Source: Asanoa ishikariensis (GTDB lineage: Bacteria; Actinomycetota; Actinomycetes; Mycobacteriales; Micromonosporaceae). From it: a stretch of DNA of 64,000 nt. The notes beneath the pieces were generated by a model. That model was given only the letters and a program-made list of their open reading frames with translations, was not told the DNA's origin and made no database searches. A program made the translations under genes and the position numbers. The stretch spans positions 1,984,001-2,048,000 of the forward strand of contig NZ_FNQB01000002.1 of NCBI RefSeq assembly GCF_900107455.1, written 5' to 3'. Of this stretch, positions 31,264-41,105 are shown piece by piece (the stretch's first letter is position 1; the number at the start of each line of letters is the position of its first letter).

Positions 31264-31791
31264 GTGACCACGCATGACGAGGCGCGCCCGGCGGCTCGGC
31301 TCACGGTCCTGACCGGTCCTTCGGAAGCCGGTCGGGCAGCCGTGATCCGGCTCGTCCGGGCGCGCTCGCCATGGGTGCGGATGCCCGTCCTGGTCACCAC
31401 TCGCCGGCGGCGCGACCACGAGGTCGACGGCGTGCACTACACGTTCGTCGACGAGGCCGCGTTCGACCGCATGGTCGACGAGCACGGCCTGCTCGAGTCC
31501 GCGGCGATCCGGCACCACCGCTACGGCACCCCCCGCCGCCCGGTGGAGGACTGGCTCGCGGCCGGTGAGCCCGTCCTGCTCTCCATCGACCCGCGCGGCG
31601 CCGAGCTCGTGAGCCTGGCATTTCCAGACGCTCGGACGGTGCTCCTGCTGGCACCCACCGATCAGGTGACGGCCGGCGACGGCGTCGCCGGAGCGATCAT
31701 CAACCACGCCGCCGGGCGCGCTGCCGATGAGCTGGTAGGATTGCTCGGTTCGTCATTCCTGACCCCGGCACGACCGCCGCGCGGCGGTTGA
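31264..31791 (+). CDS. gmk: Guanylate kinase-like protein, apparently degenerate
   Basis: 175 residues at the canonical gmk position. It aligns by eye with guanylate kinase: RLTVLTGPS at the start, [43 protein letters not shown]. However the P-loop reads [10 protein letters not shown] where GPSGVGKST/GT is expected, so the ATP-binding Lys is absent. The segment [16 protein letters not shown] lacks the usual WAE. The LID region with its arginines (about 35 residues) is missing and replaced by a short [11 protein letters not shown]. No frameshift explains this. Probably not an active kinase; the essential activity would need another gene elsewhere. GTG start. Confidence 0.82.
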   Translation: MTTHDEARPAARLTVLTGPSEAGRAAVIRLVRARSPWVRMPVLVTTRRRRDHEVDGVHYTFVDEAAFDRMVDEHGLLESAAIRHHRYGTPRRPVEDWLAAGEPVLLSIDPRGAELVSLAFPDARTVLLLAPTDQVTAGDGVAGAIINHAAGRAADELVGLLGSSFLTPARPPRGG

Positions 31792-31811
31792 GAACTTTGA
31801 GGTTTGTTTTC

Positions 31812-32078
31812 GTGGGATCCATCGCCACCAACCCTGAAGGCATCACCAACCCGCCGATCGACGAGCTGCTCGAGAAGACCACGTCGAAGTACGCGCTGGT
31901 CATCTTCGCGGCCAAGCGCGCCCGCCAGGTCAATGCCTACTACAGCCAGCTCGGCGAGGGCCTTCTCGAATACGTCGGCCCGCTGGTCGAGACCACGCCG
32001 CAGGAGAAGCCACTCTCCATCGCGATGCGTGAGATCAACGCCGGCCTGCTCACGGCCGAGCCGACCGACAACCCCTGA
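31812..32078 (+). CDS. rpoZ: DNA-directed RNA polymerase omega subunit
   Basis: 88 residues. Contains the omega core [32 protein letters not shown]; promotes assembly of RNA polymerase by binding the beta-prime C-terminus. GTG at 31812 is chosen because the conserved N-terminus begins there; a TGAGG site lies 9 nt upstream. Four nt separate it from coaBC. Confidence 0.96.
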   Translation: MGSIATNPEGITNPPIDELLEKTTSKYALVIFAAKRARQVNAYYSQLGEGLLEYVGPLVETTPQEKPLSIAMREINAGLLTAEPTDNP

Positions 32079-32082
32079 GGTC

Positions 32083-33300
32083 ATGACGGCCCGGGTCATC
32101 CTCGGCGTCGGCGGCGGCATCGCCGCCTACAAGGCCGCCGAGTTGCTCCGTCTGTTCACCGAGTCGGGGCACCGGGTCCGGGTCGTCCCGACGGCGGCTG
32201 CGCTGCGCTTCGTCGGCGCGCCGACCTGGGCCGCGCTGTCGCGTGAGCCGGTCGCCGACGACGTGTGGTCCGACGCGCACGAGGTGCCGCACGTACGCCT
32301 CGGCAAGGAAGCCGATCTGGTGGTGGTGGCTCCGGCCACCGCCGACCTGATCGCCAAGACCGCGCACGGTCTGGCCGACGACCTGCTCACCAACACGCTG
32401 CTCACGGCGCGCTGCCCGGTCGTGCTGGCGCCCGCGATGCACACCGAGATGTGGGAGCACCCGGCCACCCAGGCCAACGTGGCGCTGCTGCGCTCCCGTG
32501 GCGTGCTGGTGATCGAGCCGGCGAGCGGGCGGCTGACCGGCTCCGACACCGGCAAGGGCCGCCTGCCCGACCCCGCCGAGATCTTCGCGTACGCCCGCCG
32601 GGTCCTGGTCCGCGGCGCCGACGCACCCCTCGACCTGACCGGACGGCACGTCGTGGTCACGGCCGGCGGCACCCGCGAGCCGCTCGACCCGGTGCGCTTC
32701 CTCGGCAACCGCTCGTCCGGCAAGCAGGGCTACGCGTTCGCCCGCACCGCCGCGGCCCGCGGCGCTCGCGTCACCCTCGTCAGTGCCAACCCGACCCTCC
32801 CGGCCCCGGCCGGTGTCGACGTCGTCGTGGTGAGCACCACCGAGGAGTTGCGCAAGGCGACCGTCGAGGCGGCCGCCGACGCCGACGCCGTGGTGATGGC
32901 CGCCGCGCCCGCCGACTTCCGCCCGGCGGTCTACGCCCCGCAGAAGATCAAGAAGGTGCCGGGCGCCGGTCCGGAGCCGATCGCCCTCGCGCTAAACCCC
33001 GACATCGCCGCCGAGCTAGGCGAGCGCAAGCCGGCCGGTCAGGTGCTGGTGGTCTTCGCGGCCGAGACGGTGGACACCGAGGACGCGCTGGCCAACGCGC
33101 GACAAAAACTAATTGTTAAGAACGCCGACCTGATCGTCGTCAACCAGGTCGGCACCGATAAAGTCTTCGGGTCCGACGCCAACACCGCGACGGTGCTGGG
33201 TGCCGACGGCACGGAGACGGTTTTCCCGCAGCAACCCAAGGAAGACCTCGCCGACGCCGTCTGGGATCTGATAACAACACGCTTGACCAGTACGTCTTAA
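32083..33300 (+). CDS. coaBC: Bifunctional phosphopantothenoylcysteine decarboxylase / synthetase
   Basis: 405 residues. The CoaC half (1-190) is a flavoprotein: ILGVGGGIAAYKAAELLR, active-site His in EVPHVRLGKEAD, and PAMHTEMWEHPAT. The CoaB half (from ~190) starts DLTGRHVVVTAGGTREPLDPVRF with the NRSSGKQGYA motif and the C-terminal KNADLIVVNQV. Makes 4'-phosphopantetheine for CoA. ATG start. The rpoZ-coaBC-metK order is conserved in actinobacteria. Confidence 0.97.
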   Translation: MTARVILGVGGGIAAYKAAELLRLFTESGHRVRVVPTAAALRFVGAPTWAALSREPVADDVWSDAHEVPHVRLGKEADLVVVAPATADLIAKTAHGLADDLLTNTLLTARCPVVLAPAMHTEMWEHPATQANVALLRSRGVLVIEPASGRLTGSDTGKGRLPDPAEIFAYARRVLVRGADAPLDLTGRHVVVTAGGTREPLDPVRFLGNRSSGKQGYAFARTAAARGARVTLVSANPTLPAPAGVDVVVVSTTEELRKATVEAAADADAVVMAAAPADFRPAVYAPQKIKKVPGAGPEPIALALNPDIAAELGERKPAGQVLVVFAAETVDTEDALANARQKLIVKNADLIVVNQVGTDKVFGSDANTATVLGADGTETVFPQQPKEDLADAVWDLITTRLTSTS

Positions 33301-33372
33301 CCAGGGCGCGGCCGCCGGAGGCTTACGGCGCCGCGGAGACCTGGGGCCGGACCCGAGATTTTGAGGAGCACC

Positions 33373-34569
33373 GTGGCACGTCGCCTGTTCACGTCCGAGT
33401 CGGTCACGGAGGGCCACCCGGACAAGATCGCTGACCAGATCAGCGATGGCATCCTCGACGCCCTCCTGGCGCAGGACCCGCGGAGCCGGGTCGCGGTCGA
33501 GACCCTGATCACGACCGGCCAGGTCCACGTCGCCGGTGAGGTGACCACCCAGGCCTACGCGGACATCCCGACCATCGTCCGCGAGACGATCCTCGGCATC
33601 GGGTACGACTCGTCGAAGAAGGGCTTCGACGGCGCGTCCTGCGGCGTCAGCATCTCGATCGGCTCGCAGTCGCCCGACATCGCGCAGGGCGTCGACACCG
33701 CCATCGAGCTCCGCGACGGCGAGAGCGCCGGCGACGCGCTCGACCGCCAGGGCGCCGGCGACCAGGGCATGATGTTCGGCTTCGCGTGCTCCGAGACGCC
33801 CGAGCTGATGCCGCTGCCGATCGCGCTGGCCCACCGCCTGGCCCGTCGGCTGTCCGCGGTCCGCAAGGACGGCACGGTTCCCTACCTGCGTCCCGACGGC
33901 AAGACCCAGGTCACCATCGAGTACGACGGCCTGCGCCCGGTCCGCCTCGACACCGTCGTGGTCTCGTCGCAGCACGCCGCCGACATCTCGCTCGAGTCGC
34001 TGCTCACCCCGGACGTCCGCGAGCACGTGATCGCGCCGGAGCTGGAGAGCCTCGGCCTCGACACCGAGGGCTACCGCCTCCTGGTCAACCCGACCGGCCG
34101 CTTCGAGATCGGCGGCCCGATGGGCGACGCGGGCCTGACCGGCCGCAAGATCATCGTTGACACCTACGGCGGCTACGCCCGCCACGGCGGCGGCGCGTTC
34201 TCCGGCAAGGACCCGTCCAAGGTCGACCGTTCCGCGGCGTACGCGATGCGCTGGGTCGCCAAGAACGTCGTCGCTGCCGGCCTGGCCGAGCGCTGCGAGG
34301 CCCAGGTCGCCTACGCGATCGGCAAGGCCCACCCGGTCAGCCTGTTCGTCGAGACGTTCGGCACGGAGAACGTCCCGGTCGACCGGATCGAGAAGGCCAT
34401 CGCCGAGGTGTTCGACCTCCGCCCGGCCGCGATCATCCGCGACCTCGACCTGCTGCGCCCGATCTACCAGCAGACCGCCGCGTACGGCCACTTCGGCCGC
34501 GAGCTGCCGGACCTGACCTGGGAGAACACCGACCGCGCGGCCGACCTGAAGAACGCCGCCGGCCTCTGA
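33373..34569 (+). CDS. metK: S-adenosylmethionine synthetase
   Basis: 398 residues. Signatures: [20 protein letters not shown] at the N-terminus, [12 protein letters not shown] near residue 131, and [19 protein letters not shown] near residue 272. Makes SAM from ATP and methionine. GTG at 33373 with GAGGAG 5 nt upstream is chosen over an in-frame TTG at 33361. The 72-nt gap upstream has a G+C-rich stem but nothing I can match to a SAM riboswitch. Confidence 0.97.
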   Translation: MARRLFTSESVTEGHPDKIADQISDGILDALLAQDPRSRVAVETLITTGQVHVAGEVTTQAYADIPTIVRETILGIGYDSSKKGFDGASCGVSISIGSQSPDIAQGVDTAIELRDGESAGDALDRQGAGDQGMMFGFACSETPELMPLPIALAHRLARRLSAVRKDGTVPYLRPDGKTQVTIEYDGLRPVRLDTVVVSSQHAADISLESLLTPDVREHVIAPELESLGLDTEGYRLLVNPTGRFEIGGPMGDAGLTGRKIIVDTYGGYARHGGGAFSGKDPSKVDRSAAYAMRWVAKNVVAAGLAERCEAQVAYAIGKAHPVSLFVETFGTENVPVDRIEKAIAEVFDLRPAAIIRDLDLLRPIYQQTAAYGHFGRELPDLTWENTDRAADLKNAAGL

Positions 34570-34584
34570 GCCACACGTAACGCA

Positions 34585-34624
34585 CGAAAGCGGGTCCGCT
34601 CCGGCGGGCCCGCTTTCGCGTTTG
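34585..34624 (+). terminator. Terminator hairpin after metK
   Basis: CGAAAGCGGGTCCGC (34585-34599) pairs with GCGGGCCCGCTTTCG (34604-34618) across a 4-nt loop with one G-U pair, followed by CGTTTG. Marks the likely end of the mihF-gmk-rpoZ-coaBC-metK unit. Confidence 0.8.
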
Positions 34625-34655
34625 TCGATGCGCACCCGACGGGTATCCCGGTCCC

Positions 34656-34892
34656 ATGCGGACTCGCCCGGACAAGGCCCGCGACATATGGCGTGACGTC
34701 GCCCGGTATGCGCTGGCCGCCCTCGTCGGCTGGCCCCTCGCCGCGCTCGTAGGCGTCTGGCTCACCGACGAACCGTTCGACGAGTCGCTCGCGTCGACGT
34801 TCCCGATGGTGGTGATCACGGTGCTCTTCCTGGTCGCCGCCGAGCGCGCCACTCGCCGCTTCCTCCCACGGCGGGGGAGGGACGACGACTGA
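34656..34892 (+). CDS. Small two-helix membrane protein
   Basis: 78 residues: basic N-terminus (MRTRPDKARDIWRDV), a helix ALAALVGWPLAALVGVWL, a short acidic loop, a second helix FPMVVITVLFLVAA and an Arg-rich end. Not recognised. It lies between metK and priA in the same direction, 33 nt before priA. The helical pattern and the fit in the gap support a real gene, but no family motif does. Confidence 0.6.
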   Translation: MRTRPDKARDIWRDVARYALAALVGWPLAALVGVWLTDEPFDESLASTFPMVVITVLFLVAAERATRRFLPRRGRDDD

Positions 34893-34925
34893 ACCCGGCG
34901 TCCCGCGCGGTGGAAGGATGGTGCG

Positions 34926-37103
34926 GTGGCGAACCGGAGCAACCGTGCGGAGCGAGTGCCCGCACCCGAGCTGCCGGTCGCCCGTGTCTGCGTCGACGTG
35001 CCGTTGCCGCATCTCGACCGGCTCTTCGACTATCTCGTACCGGCCGAGATCCACGAGACCGCGCGGCCGGGCACCCGGGTCAAGGTCCGCTTCGCCGGCC
35101 AGCTCGTCGACGGCTGGCTGATCGAGCGCGCGGCGGAGTCGGCGGTGCCCAAGCTCGCCTACCTGGATCGGCTCGTCTCGGCCGAGCCGGTGCTCACCCC
35201 GGAGATCGCGGGGCTCGCCCGAGCGGTGGCCGACCGCTACGCGGGCAGCCTGGCCGACGTCCTGCGCCTGGCCGTCCCGCCCCGGCACGCCCGGGCCGAG
35301 CAGGCGGCCGGTGCCGACCGCCCGCCCGCGGCCGGCGCCGACCGCCCGCCCGCGGTCGGAGACGACACTCTCCAGACGGCCGGCGAGGACCGCCGACTCG
35401 CGGCCGGCGAGGACCGCCTACTTGCGGCCGGCGAGGACCGCCCGCCCGCAGCCGGTGAGGACCGCCCGCAGGTCGCCGAGGGCGATGACCGCTCGGAGCC
35501 GGTGGGCGAGTCGCCTTTGGCCGCCGCAGCGGACGAACCGGCGACCCCCGCGGCGCTTGTCACCGGCACCGGGTGGTCCGAGTACCAGGCCGGCGAGGGG
35601 TTCCTGCGGGCGCTGCGGGACGGCAAGAGCCCAAGGGCCGTCTGGTCGGCGCTGCCGGGGGAGGACTGGCCCGCGCGGATCGCCGAGGCCGCCGCCGTCA
35701 CCCTCGCCGCGGGCAAGGGCGTGGTCGCCGTCGTGCCGGACGCCCGTGACCTCGAACGCCTCGACGCCGCGCTGGCCAAGACGCTCGGCCCCGACCGGCA
35801 CGTCATCCTGGCCGCCGGCCTCGGCCCGGCCAAGCGCTACCGGGCCTTCCTGGCCGCCAGCCGGGGCCAGGTCAAGGTGGTCGCCGGCACCCGGGCCGCC
35901 ACCTTCGCCCCGGTCCACGACATCGGCCTGGTGGTGATCTGGGACGACGGTGACGACCTGCACGCCGAGCCCAGGGCCCCGTACCCGCACGCCCGCGAGG
36001 TCCTCCTCACCAGGGCGCAACGGGCCGGCGCGGCCGCCCTCGCGGGAGGCTTCAGCCGCACCACCGAGGCACAGCTCCTGCTGGAGACCGGCTGGGCCCG
36101 CGAGGTCGTCGCCGACCGGGCCACCCTGCGGCGGCGCATGCCGACGATCACCCCGACCGGCGACGACCCGCAGTTGGCCCGCGACCCCGGCGCCGCCACC
36201 GCGCGGCTGCCCAGCCTGGCCTGGGAAGCCGCGAGAGCGGCCCTTAAGGCCGACGCGCCGGTGCTGGTCCAGGTGCCCCGCCGCGGTTACCTGCCGTCGG
36301 TCTCGTGCGCCACCTGCCGGGCTCCGGCCCGCTGCACCGCCTGCGCCGGCCCGCTCGCGCTGCGCTCCTCGCACGCGGTGCCGGCCTGCCGCTGGTGCGG
36401 CCGCGTGGCCGGCGACCACGTCTGCCCGCACTGCGGCGGGCGAGGGCTGCGTGCCTCGGTCACCGGTGCCCGCCGGACCGCGGAGGAGCTCGGCCGGGCG
36501 TTCCCTGACATCCCGGTGCGCACCTCCGGGCGGGACGAGGTGCTGACCGAGGTGCCGGCGACGGCCGCGGTGGTGGTGGCCACGCCCGGCGCCGAGCCGG
36601 TCGCCGAGGGCGGCTACGGGGCCGTGGTGCTGCTCGACACCTGGGCGCTGCTCACCCGGGCCGACCTGCGGGCCGGCGAGGAGGCGCTGCGGCGCTGGAT
36701 GACCGCGGCGGCCCTCGCCAAGCCCAGCGGCCGGGTGGTCGTGGTCGCCGACGGCAGCGTGCCGGTCGTCCAGGCCCTGCTGCGCTGGGACCCGGGCTGG
36801 TACGCGGAGCGCGAGCTGTCCGAGCGCCGCGAGCTGCGGTTCCCCCCGGCCGCCCGGATGGCCAGCCTGACCGGTGCCGCGCCGGCGGTGGCCGACCTGC
36901 TCGACGCCGCTCATCTGCCGCCGGACGCCGAGCTGCTCGGGCCGGTGCCCGCCGACCAGGGCCAGGAGCGCTATCTGGTCCGTGTCCCCCGTGCGAAAGC
37001 CGCCGAGGTGGCCGCCGCGCTGCACGCCGCCACCGGCGTACGCAGCGCCCGCAAGGCACCTGATCCGGTGCGCGTCCAGGTCGATGCCACCGACCTGTTC
37101 TGA
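34926..37103 (+). CDS. priA: Primosomal protein N' (PriA), helicase-dead actinobacterial type
   Basis: 725 residues. The N-terminal DNA-binding domain is seen in ARVCVDVPLPHLDRLFDYLVP. An inserted linker at residues 128-183 is coded by seven 24-bp tandem repeats. The helicase core is degenerate: where a Walker A is expected the sequence is AVTLAAGKGVVAVVPD, and the DEAH-like box is VVIWDDGDDLH, as known for actinobacterial PriA. The zinc-binding region has eight cysteines (CATCRAPARCTACAG, then CRWCG and CPHCG). It should load the replication-restart machinery without unwinding. GTG start. Position before def and fmt is conserved. Confidence 0.93.
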   Translation: MANRSNRAERVPAPELPVARVCVDVPLPHLDRLFDYLVPAEIHETARPGTRVKVRFAGQLVDGWLIERAAESAVPKLAYLDRLVSAEPVLTPEIAGLARAVADRYAGSLADVLRLAVPPRHARAEQAAGADRPPAAGADRPPAVGDDTLQTAGEDRRLAAGEDRLLAAGEDRPPAAGEDRPQVAEGDDRSEPVGESPLAAAADEPATPAALVTGTGWSEYQAGEGFLRALRDGKSPRAVWSALPGEDWPARIAEAAAVTLAAGKGVVAVVPDARDLERLDAALAKTLGPDRHVILAAGLGPAKRYRAFLAASRGQVKVVAGTRAATFAPVHDIGLVVIWDDGDDLHAEPRAPYPHAREVLLTRAQRAGAAALAGGFSRTTEAQLLLETGWAREVVADRATLRRRMPTITPTGDDPQLARDPGAATARLPSLAWEAARAALKADAPVLVQVPRRGYLPSVSCATCRAPARCTACAGPLALRSSHAVPACRWCGRVAGDHVCPHCGGRGLRASVTGARRTAEELGRAFPDIPVRTSGRDEVLTEVPATAAVVVATPGAEPVAEGGYGAVVLLDTWALLTRADLRAGEEALRRWMTAAALAKPSGRVVVVADGSVPVVQALLRWDPGWYAERELSERRELRFPPAARMASLTGAAPAVADLLDAAHLPPDAELLGPVPADQGQERYLVRVPRAKAAEVAAALHAATGVRSARKAPDPVRVQVDATDLF
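35307..35474 (+). repeat. Seven 24-bp tandem repeats within priA
   Basis: Units start at 35307, 35331, 35355, 35379, 35403, 35427 and 35451, each about GCCGGCGAGGACCGCCCGCC plus four bases. They code for an 8-residue unit near AAGEDRPP. The third unit is the most diverged (AVGDDTLQ). Confidence 0.9.
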
Positions 37104-37206
37104 CGTCACATCGGGGGTCCGGGCGGTTCCGGGCAGGGCTCCGTAGACTTGTCGGGATTGCGCCTCGCCCGCCCCCGCGCGAGCGACCCCGAACGAGGAG
37201 TTCCAC

Positions 37207-37764
37207 GTGACCGTCCAGCCCATCCGTCTGTTCGGCGACCCGGTGCTGCGCACCCCCGCCGACCAGGTCGTCGACTTCGACGCTGAGCTGCGCAAGCTGG
37301 TCGCCGACCTGGTCGAGACCATGCAGGAGCAGTCCGGGGCGGGGCTGGCCGCACCGCAGCTCGGCGTCGGGCTGCGGGTGTTCGCCTTCGACGTCGACGA
37401 GGTGGTCGGGCACATCGTCAACCCGACGGTCAGCTTCCCCGACGACGAGGAGCAGGACGGCCCGGAGGGCTGCCTGTCGATCCCGGGGGTCTACGTCGAC
37501 ACCAAGCGCCGCCAGAACGTCGTGGCCACCGGCTTCAACCAGTTCGGCGACCCGATCAAGCTGGTCGGCAGCGGCCTGATGGCGCGCTGCGTGCAGCACG
37601 AGACCGACCACCTCGACGGGGTGCTCTTCATCGACCGGCTGGACGCCGCGGCGCGCAAGGACGCGATGAAGGAGATCCGGCAGGCCGAGTGGTACGACGC
37701 CGGCGCGCCGCCGGTGATCAAGGCCAACCCGCACAGCGCGTTCGGCCTGGGCGGGGTCCGCTGA
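37207..37764 (+). CDS. def: Peptide deformylase
   Basis: 185 residues. The three PDF motifs are intact: [10 protein letters not shown] near residue 46, EGCLSIPG near residue 91, and QHETDHLDG near residue 135, giving the Cys and two His metal ligands and the catalytic Glu. Removes the formyl group from nascent chains. GTG start after GAGGAGTTCCAC. TAGACT at 37144-37149 is a possible -10. The stop overlaps the fmt ATG, pairing formylation and deformylation. Confidence 0.97.
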   Translation: MTVQPIRLFGDPVLRTPADQVVDFDAELRKLVADLVETMQEQSGAGLAAPQLGVGLRVFAFDVDEVVGHIVNPTVSFPDDEEQDGPEGCLSIPGVYVDTKRRQNVVATGFNQFGDPIKLVGSGLMARCVQHETDHLDGVLFIDRLDAAARKDAMKEIRQAEWYDAGAPPVIKANPHSAFGLGGVR

Positions 37765-38690
37765 TGCGCCTGGTCTTCGCCGGCACACCGGCGGTCACGC
37801 TGCCCGCTCTCGAGGCCATCGCCGCCTCCGACCACGAGCTGCTGGCCGTGGTCACCCGGCCCGACGCGCCCGCCGGCCGGGGCCGCAACCTGGTCCGCTC
37901 GCCCGCCGGGGCCTGGGCCGACGAGCACGGTGTCGAGGTGCTGACGCCGGCCAAGCCGCGTGAGCCCGAGTTCCAGGAGCGGCTGCGCGACCTCGCGCCC
38001 GACTGCGTGCCGGTGGTCGCCTACGGCGCCCTGGTGCCGCCGGCGGCGCTGGAGATTCCCCGGCACGGCTGGGTCAACCTGCACTTCTCGCTGCTGCCGG
38101 CCTGGCGTGGCGCCGCACCTGTGCAGCACGCGGTGCTGCACGGCGACGAGATCACCGGAGCAAGCGTGTTCGAGCTCGAGGCGGGCCTGGACACCGGTCC
38201 GGTCTACGGCACCCTGACCGACGAGATCCGGCCCACCGACACCTCCGGCGACCTGCTCGGCCGGCTGGCCGAGTCCGGCGCCGGGCTGCTGGTCGCCGTG
38301 CTCGACGCGATCGAGCAGGGCACGGCCCGGGCCGAGCCGCAGCCCGCCGACGGGGTGAGCCTGGCGCCGAAGCTGAGCGTCGAGGACGCGATGGTCCGGT
38401 GGGAGGAGCCGTCGTTCGCGGTCGACCGCAGAATTCGAGCCTGTACGCCGGCGCCAGGCGCCTGGACCACGTTCCGCGAGGACCGGGTCAAGCTGGGCCC
38501 GGTCCGGCCCGTCGCCAACGGTCCCGCGCTCAAGCCCGGTGACCTGCTGGTCGACCGCACCGGCGTCCTGGTCGGCACGGCAACCACGCCGGTCGCCCTC
38601 GGTGAGGTGCGGGCCGCGGGCAAGCGGGCCATGCCGGCCGCCGACTGGGCGCGCGGCGTCCGGGTCGAGTCCAGCGAGCGTTTCGCGTGA
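37764..38690 (+). CDS. fmt: Methionyl-tRNA formyltransferase
   Basis: 308 residues. [17 protein letters not shown] at the N-terminus, the folate-site signature [19 protein letters not shown] near residue 107 with catalytic Asn, His and later Asp (AGLDTGPV), and the C-terminal OB-like domain. The ATG at 37764 shares a base with the def stop; an earlier in-frame start inside def is not real. GTGA overlap with rsmB. Confidence 0.97.
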   Translation: MRLVFAGTPAVTLPALEAIAASDHELLAVVTRPDAPAGRGRNLVRSPAGAWADEHGVEVLTPAKPREPEFQERLRDLAPDCVPVVAYGALVPPAALEIPRHGWVNLHFSLLPAWRGAAPVQHAVLHGDEITGASVFELEAGLDTGPVYGTLTDEIRPTDTSGDLLGRLAESGAGLLVAVLDAIEQGTARAEPQPADGVSLAPKLSVEDAMVRWEEPSFAVDRRIRACTPAPGAWTTFREDRVKLGPVRPVANGPALKPGDLLVDRTGVLVGTATTPVALGEVRAAGKRAMPAADWARGVRVESSERFA

Positions 38691-40159
38691 GCGCCCCGGT
38701 GCGCGGCCCGGGCGGCCGCGGTGAAGGTGGCGGCGGACGCGGGCGCGACGGCGGGCGCGGCGACGGCGGGCGCGGCCCGGCCAGCCGGGATCGCCGACCG
38801 ACGGTCGACCCGGCCCGGTTCGCGGCCTACGAGGCGATCGCCGCGGTGCACCGCGACGACGCGTACGCCAACCTGGTCCTGCCGCACATCCTGACCGACC
38901 GCGACGTGCGCGGCCGCGACGCGGCGTTCGCCACCGAGCTGACCTACGGCACCCTGCGCGCGCTCGGCACCCTCGACGCGGTGATCGCCCACGCGGCCGG
39001 CCGCGAGGTCGACCGGATCGACCCGCCGGCACGCGACGCGCTGCGGCTGGGCGCCTACCAGATTCTCAACATGCGGGTCCCGGCGCACGCCGCGGTCTCG
39101 TCCACCGTGGACCTCGTGCGGATCGTCGCGCCGGGCGCCACCGGCTTCGCCAACGCGGTGCTCCGCGAGATCACCACCCGCGACCTCGACACCTGGGTCG
39201 AACAGCTCGCGCCGGCGTACGAGACGGACCCGATCGGCAACCTCGCCCTGACCAACAGCCACCCGCAGTGGATCGTGCGGGCGTTCCAGGAGGCGCTCGG
39301 TGGCGACCTCGAGGAAACCAGCCGACTGCTGATCGAGGACAACCAGGCAGCGGCCGTCGTGCTCTGCGCCCGGCCCGGCCGGGTCGACGCGGTTGACCTG
39401 GCCGAGGAGGTCGGCGGGTCCCCGGGCGCGTTCTCGCCCTACGCCGTCTACCTGTCCGGCGGTGCGCCCGGCGACCTGGCCGCGATTCGCCACGGCCGGG
39501 CGCACGTGCAGGACGAGGGCTCGCAACTCGTCGCGGCCGCGCTGGTCGACGCGCCGATCGAGGGCAACGACACCCGTTGGCTCGACCTGTGCGCCGGCCC
39601 GGGCGGCAAGGCGGGCCTGCTCGGCGCGCTCGCCGCGCAACGCGGCGCCCAGTTGACCGCGGTCGAGGTGACCGAGCACCGGGCCGAGCTCGTGTCCAAG
39701 GCGGTCGCCGGTTTCCCGGTGACCGTGCTGCACACCGACGGCCGCGAGGTCGGCCGCGAGACCGAGCTCCCCGAGCAGGGTTTCGACCGGGTGCTGGTGG
39801 ACGCGCCGTGCACCGGGCTGGGTGCGCTGCGCCGCCGGCCGGAGGCCCGCTGGCGTCGTCAGCCGAGCGACCTGCCGCCGCTGACCAAGCTGCAGCGGGA
39901 GTTGCTGACCGCGGCACTGCGGGCGGTCCGCCCGGGTGGGGTGGTCGGCTACGTGACCTGCTCGCCGCACACCGTCGAGACGCACGTGTCGGTCACCGAG
40001 GGCACCCGGCGCTCCGACATCGAGGTCGACTTCGTCGACGCCCGCCCGTTGCTCCCGGCCGGCATGCCAGGCCTGGGCACCGGCCCGACGGTGCAGCTCT
40101 GGCCGCACCGGCACGGGACGGACGCGATGTTCCTGGCGGTCCTGAAGCGGACTAGTTGA
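38687..40159 (+). CDS. rsmB: 16S rRNA (cytosine967-C5)-methyltransferase RsmB (Sun family)
   Basis: 490 residues. A disordered Gly/Arg-rich N-terminus of ~40 residues ([20 protein letters not shown]) precedes a NusB-like domain ([22 protein letters not shown]) and a Rossmann methyltransferase: SAM motif [14 protein letters not shown] near residue 300, first Cys in VDAPCTGLG near 371 and second Cys in [10 protein letters not shown] near 424. Family function is m5C967 of 16S rRNA. The end overlaps the convergent lipoprotein gene by 8 nt. Confidence 0.94.
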   Translation: MSAPVRGPGGRGEGGGGRGRDGGRGDGGRGPASRDRRPTVDPARFAAYEAIAAVHRDDAYANLVLPHILTDRDVRGRDAAFATELTYGTLRALGTLDAVIAHAAGREVDRIDPPARDALRLGAYQILNMRVPAHAAVSSTVDLVRIVAPGATGFANAVLREITTRDLDTWVEQLAPAYETDPIGNLALTNSHPQWIVRAFQEALGGDLEETSRLLIEDNQAAAVVLCARPGRVDAVDLAEEVGGSPGAFSPYAVYLSGGAPGDLAAIRHGRAHVQDEGSQLVAAALVDAPIEGNDTRWLDLCAGPGGKAGLLGALAAQRGAQLTAVEVTEHRAELVSKAVAGFPVTVLHTDGREVGRETELPEQGFDRVLVDAPCTGLGALRRRPEARWRRQPSDLPPLTKLQRELLTAALRAVRPGGVVGYVTCSPHTVETHVSVTEGTRRSDIEVDFVDARPLLPAGMPGLGTGPTVQLWPHRHGTDAMFLAVLKRTS

Positions 40160-41036
40160 CCGGCATCAGGGAGGTGCCGCCGCCCTTGATGGACCTGGTG
40201 TACGTGCGGCCGCTGTCCCAGGAGAAGCACTTCACGCCGCGGTTGCCCTGGTCCCACTCGGCGGCGGTGGGGTAGTAGTAGATCGTGCCGGTGCGGAACG
40301 CCAGGTTGTCGTCCTTCGGCAGCTTGGCGTACGCCGCGACGGTGTTCAGGCAGGCCTTGTGGATGGCTTCGCCGTCGTCGATGAACGTCTTGTAAGGCTT
40401 GTTCGGTGCCTCGAAGATGCCGACGAACTCGCTGCGGTGCGACTTGGTGCAGGGGATCGCGACCATCTCCTGCACCACCTCCTTGGAGATCTTCGGGGTG
40501 AAGCAGCCGTAGTGCAGCCCGCCCGCCTTGGTCAGCGCGCCCTTCAGCGAGGCGGAGCGGTAGGCGGTGCTGGTGTCGTCGAGCGACGTCGTCTCTCCGA
40601 CGTCGCAGCGGTACCAGCGCGAGCCGCCCTGCCACGCCTCCGGCCCGGGCAGCGCGAGGCTGAGGGTGAGCCGGGCCGTGCGCCAGTCGCCACCGAGGTA
40701 GTCGGCCGCCTTCGCGCCGCAGTCGGCGTACGCCGCCTGGTATGGCTTCTCGCCGGGTTTCGGTGGTTTGGCGCCCGCGTCCGTGAACGATCCGACGTGG
40801 ACCGTCTCGATCATGTGCGGGGAGGCGCAGTCCACCGGCGCGTACGCGGCCAGGTAGCCGGACTCGACCGCGGAGGCGTGGCAGACCTCGGCGTCGGGCA
40901 CGAACGGCTTGGGTTCGCTCATCGGGCGCCAGTCGTCGCTGATGTCGCCGTCGACCCCGGCCGGGTTGCCGCCGCAACCGGTGAGGGCCAGAGTTGCCAC
41001 GAGGCCCGCGAGGCCCACTGCCCACCACCGTCGCAT
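40152..41036 (-). CDS. Septum-formation-family lipoprotein
   Basis: 294 residues. Type II signal peptide: [22 protein letters not shown] with Cys at the lipobox. The mature part holds two related Cys-rich segments: [32 protein letters not shown] and [31 protein letters not shown], each with a C...C..H pattern typical of the septum-formation domain. Anchored outside the membrane; function in division is from the family name only. ATG at 41036 is chosen because GGAGGG lies just upstream; an in-frame GTG at 41048 would include that site. Confidence 0.85.
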   Translation of the reverse strand: MRRWWAVGLAGLVATLALTGCGGNPAGVDGDISDDWRPMSEPKPFVPDAEVCHASAVESGYLAAYAPVDCASPHMIETVHVGSFTDAGAKPPKPGEKPYQAAYADCGAKAADYLGGDWRTARLTLSLALPGPEAWQGGSRWYRCDVGETTSLDDTSTAYRSASLKGALTKAGGLHYGCFTPKISKEVVQEMVAIPCTKSHRSEFVGIFEAPNKPYKTFIDDGEAIHKACLNTVAAYAKLPKDDNLAFRTGTIYYYPTAAEWDQGNRGVKCFSWDSGRTYTRSIKGGGTSLMPVN

Positions 41037-41093
41037 GCATCCCTCCACAGGGCCGGGTTGAGGGCAACCCTACGGGGATCGGCCTCAGGTTCG

Positions 41094-41099
41094 TACACT
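41094..41099 (+). promoter_or_regulatory. Putative leaderless -10 element of rpe
   Basis: TACACT lies exactly 6 nt before the GTG at 41106 and there is no ribosome-binding site, so the mRNA probably begins at the start codon. Confidence 0.55.
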
Positions 41100-41105
41100 G
41101 GCCCG

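Noticed and set aside
33301-33372. SAM riboswitch before metK
   Set aside because: Only 72 nt, with a simple G+C-rich stem and none of the conserved SAM-class core sequences that I know.
34926-37103. priA as a broken helicase gene
   Set aside because: Loss of Walker A and DEAH residues is a known general feature of actinobacterial PriA, and the zinc-binding cysteines and N-terminal domain are intact.
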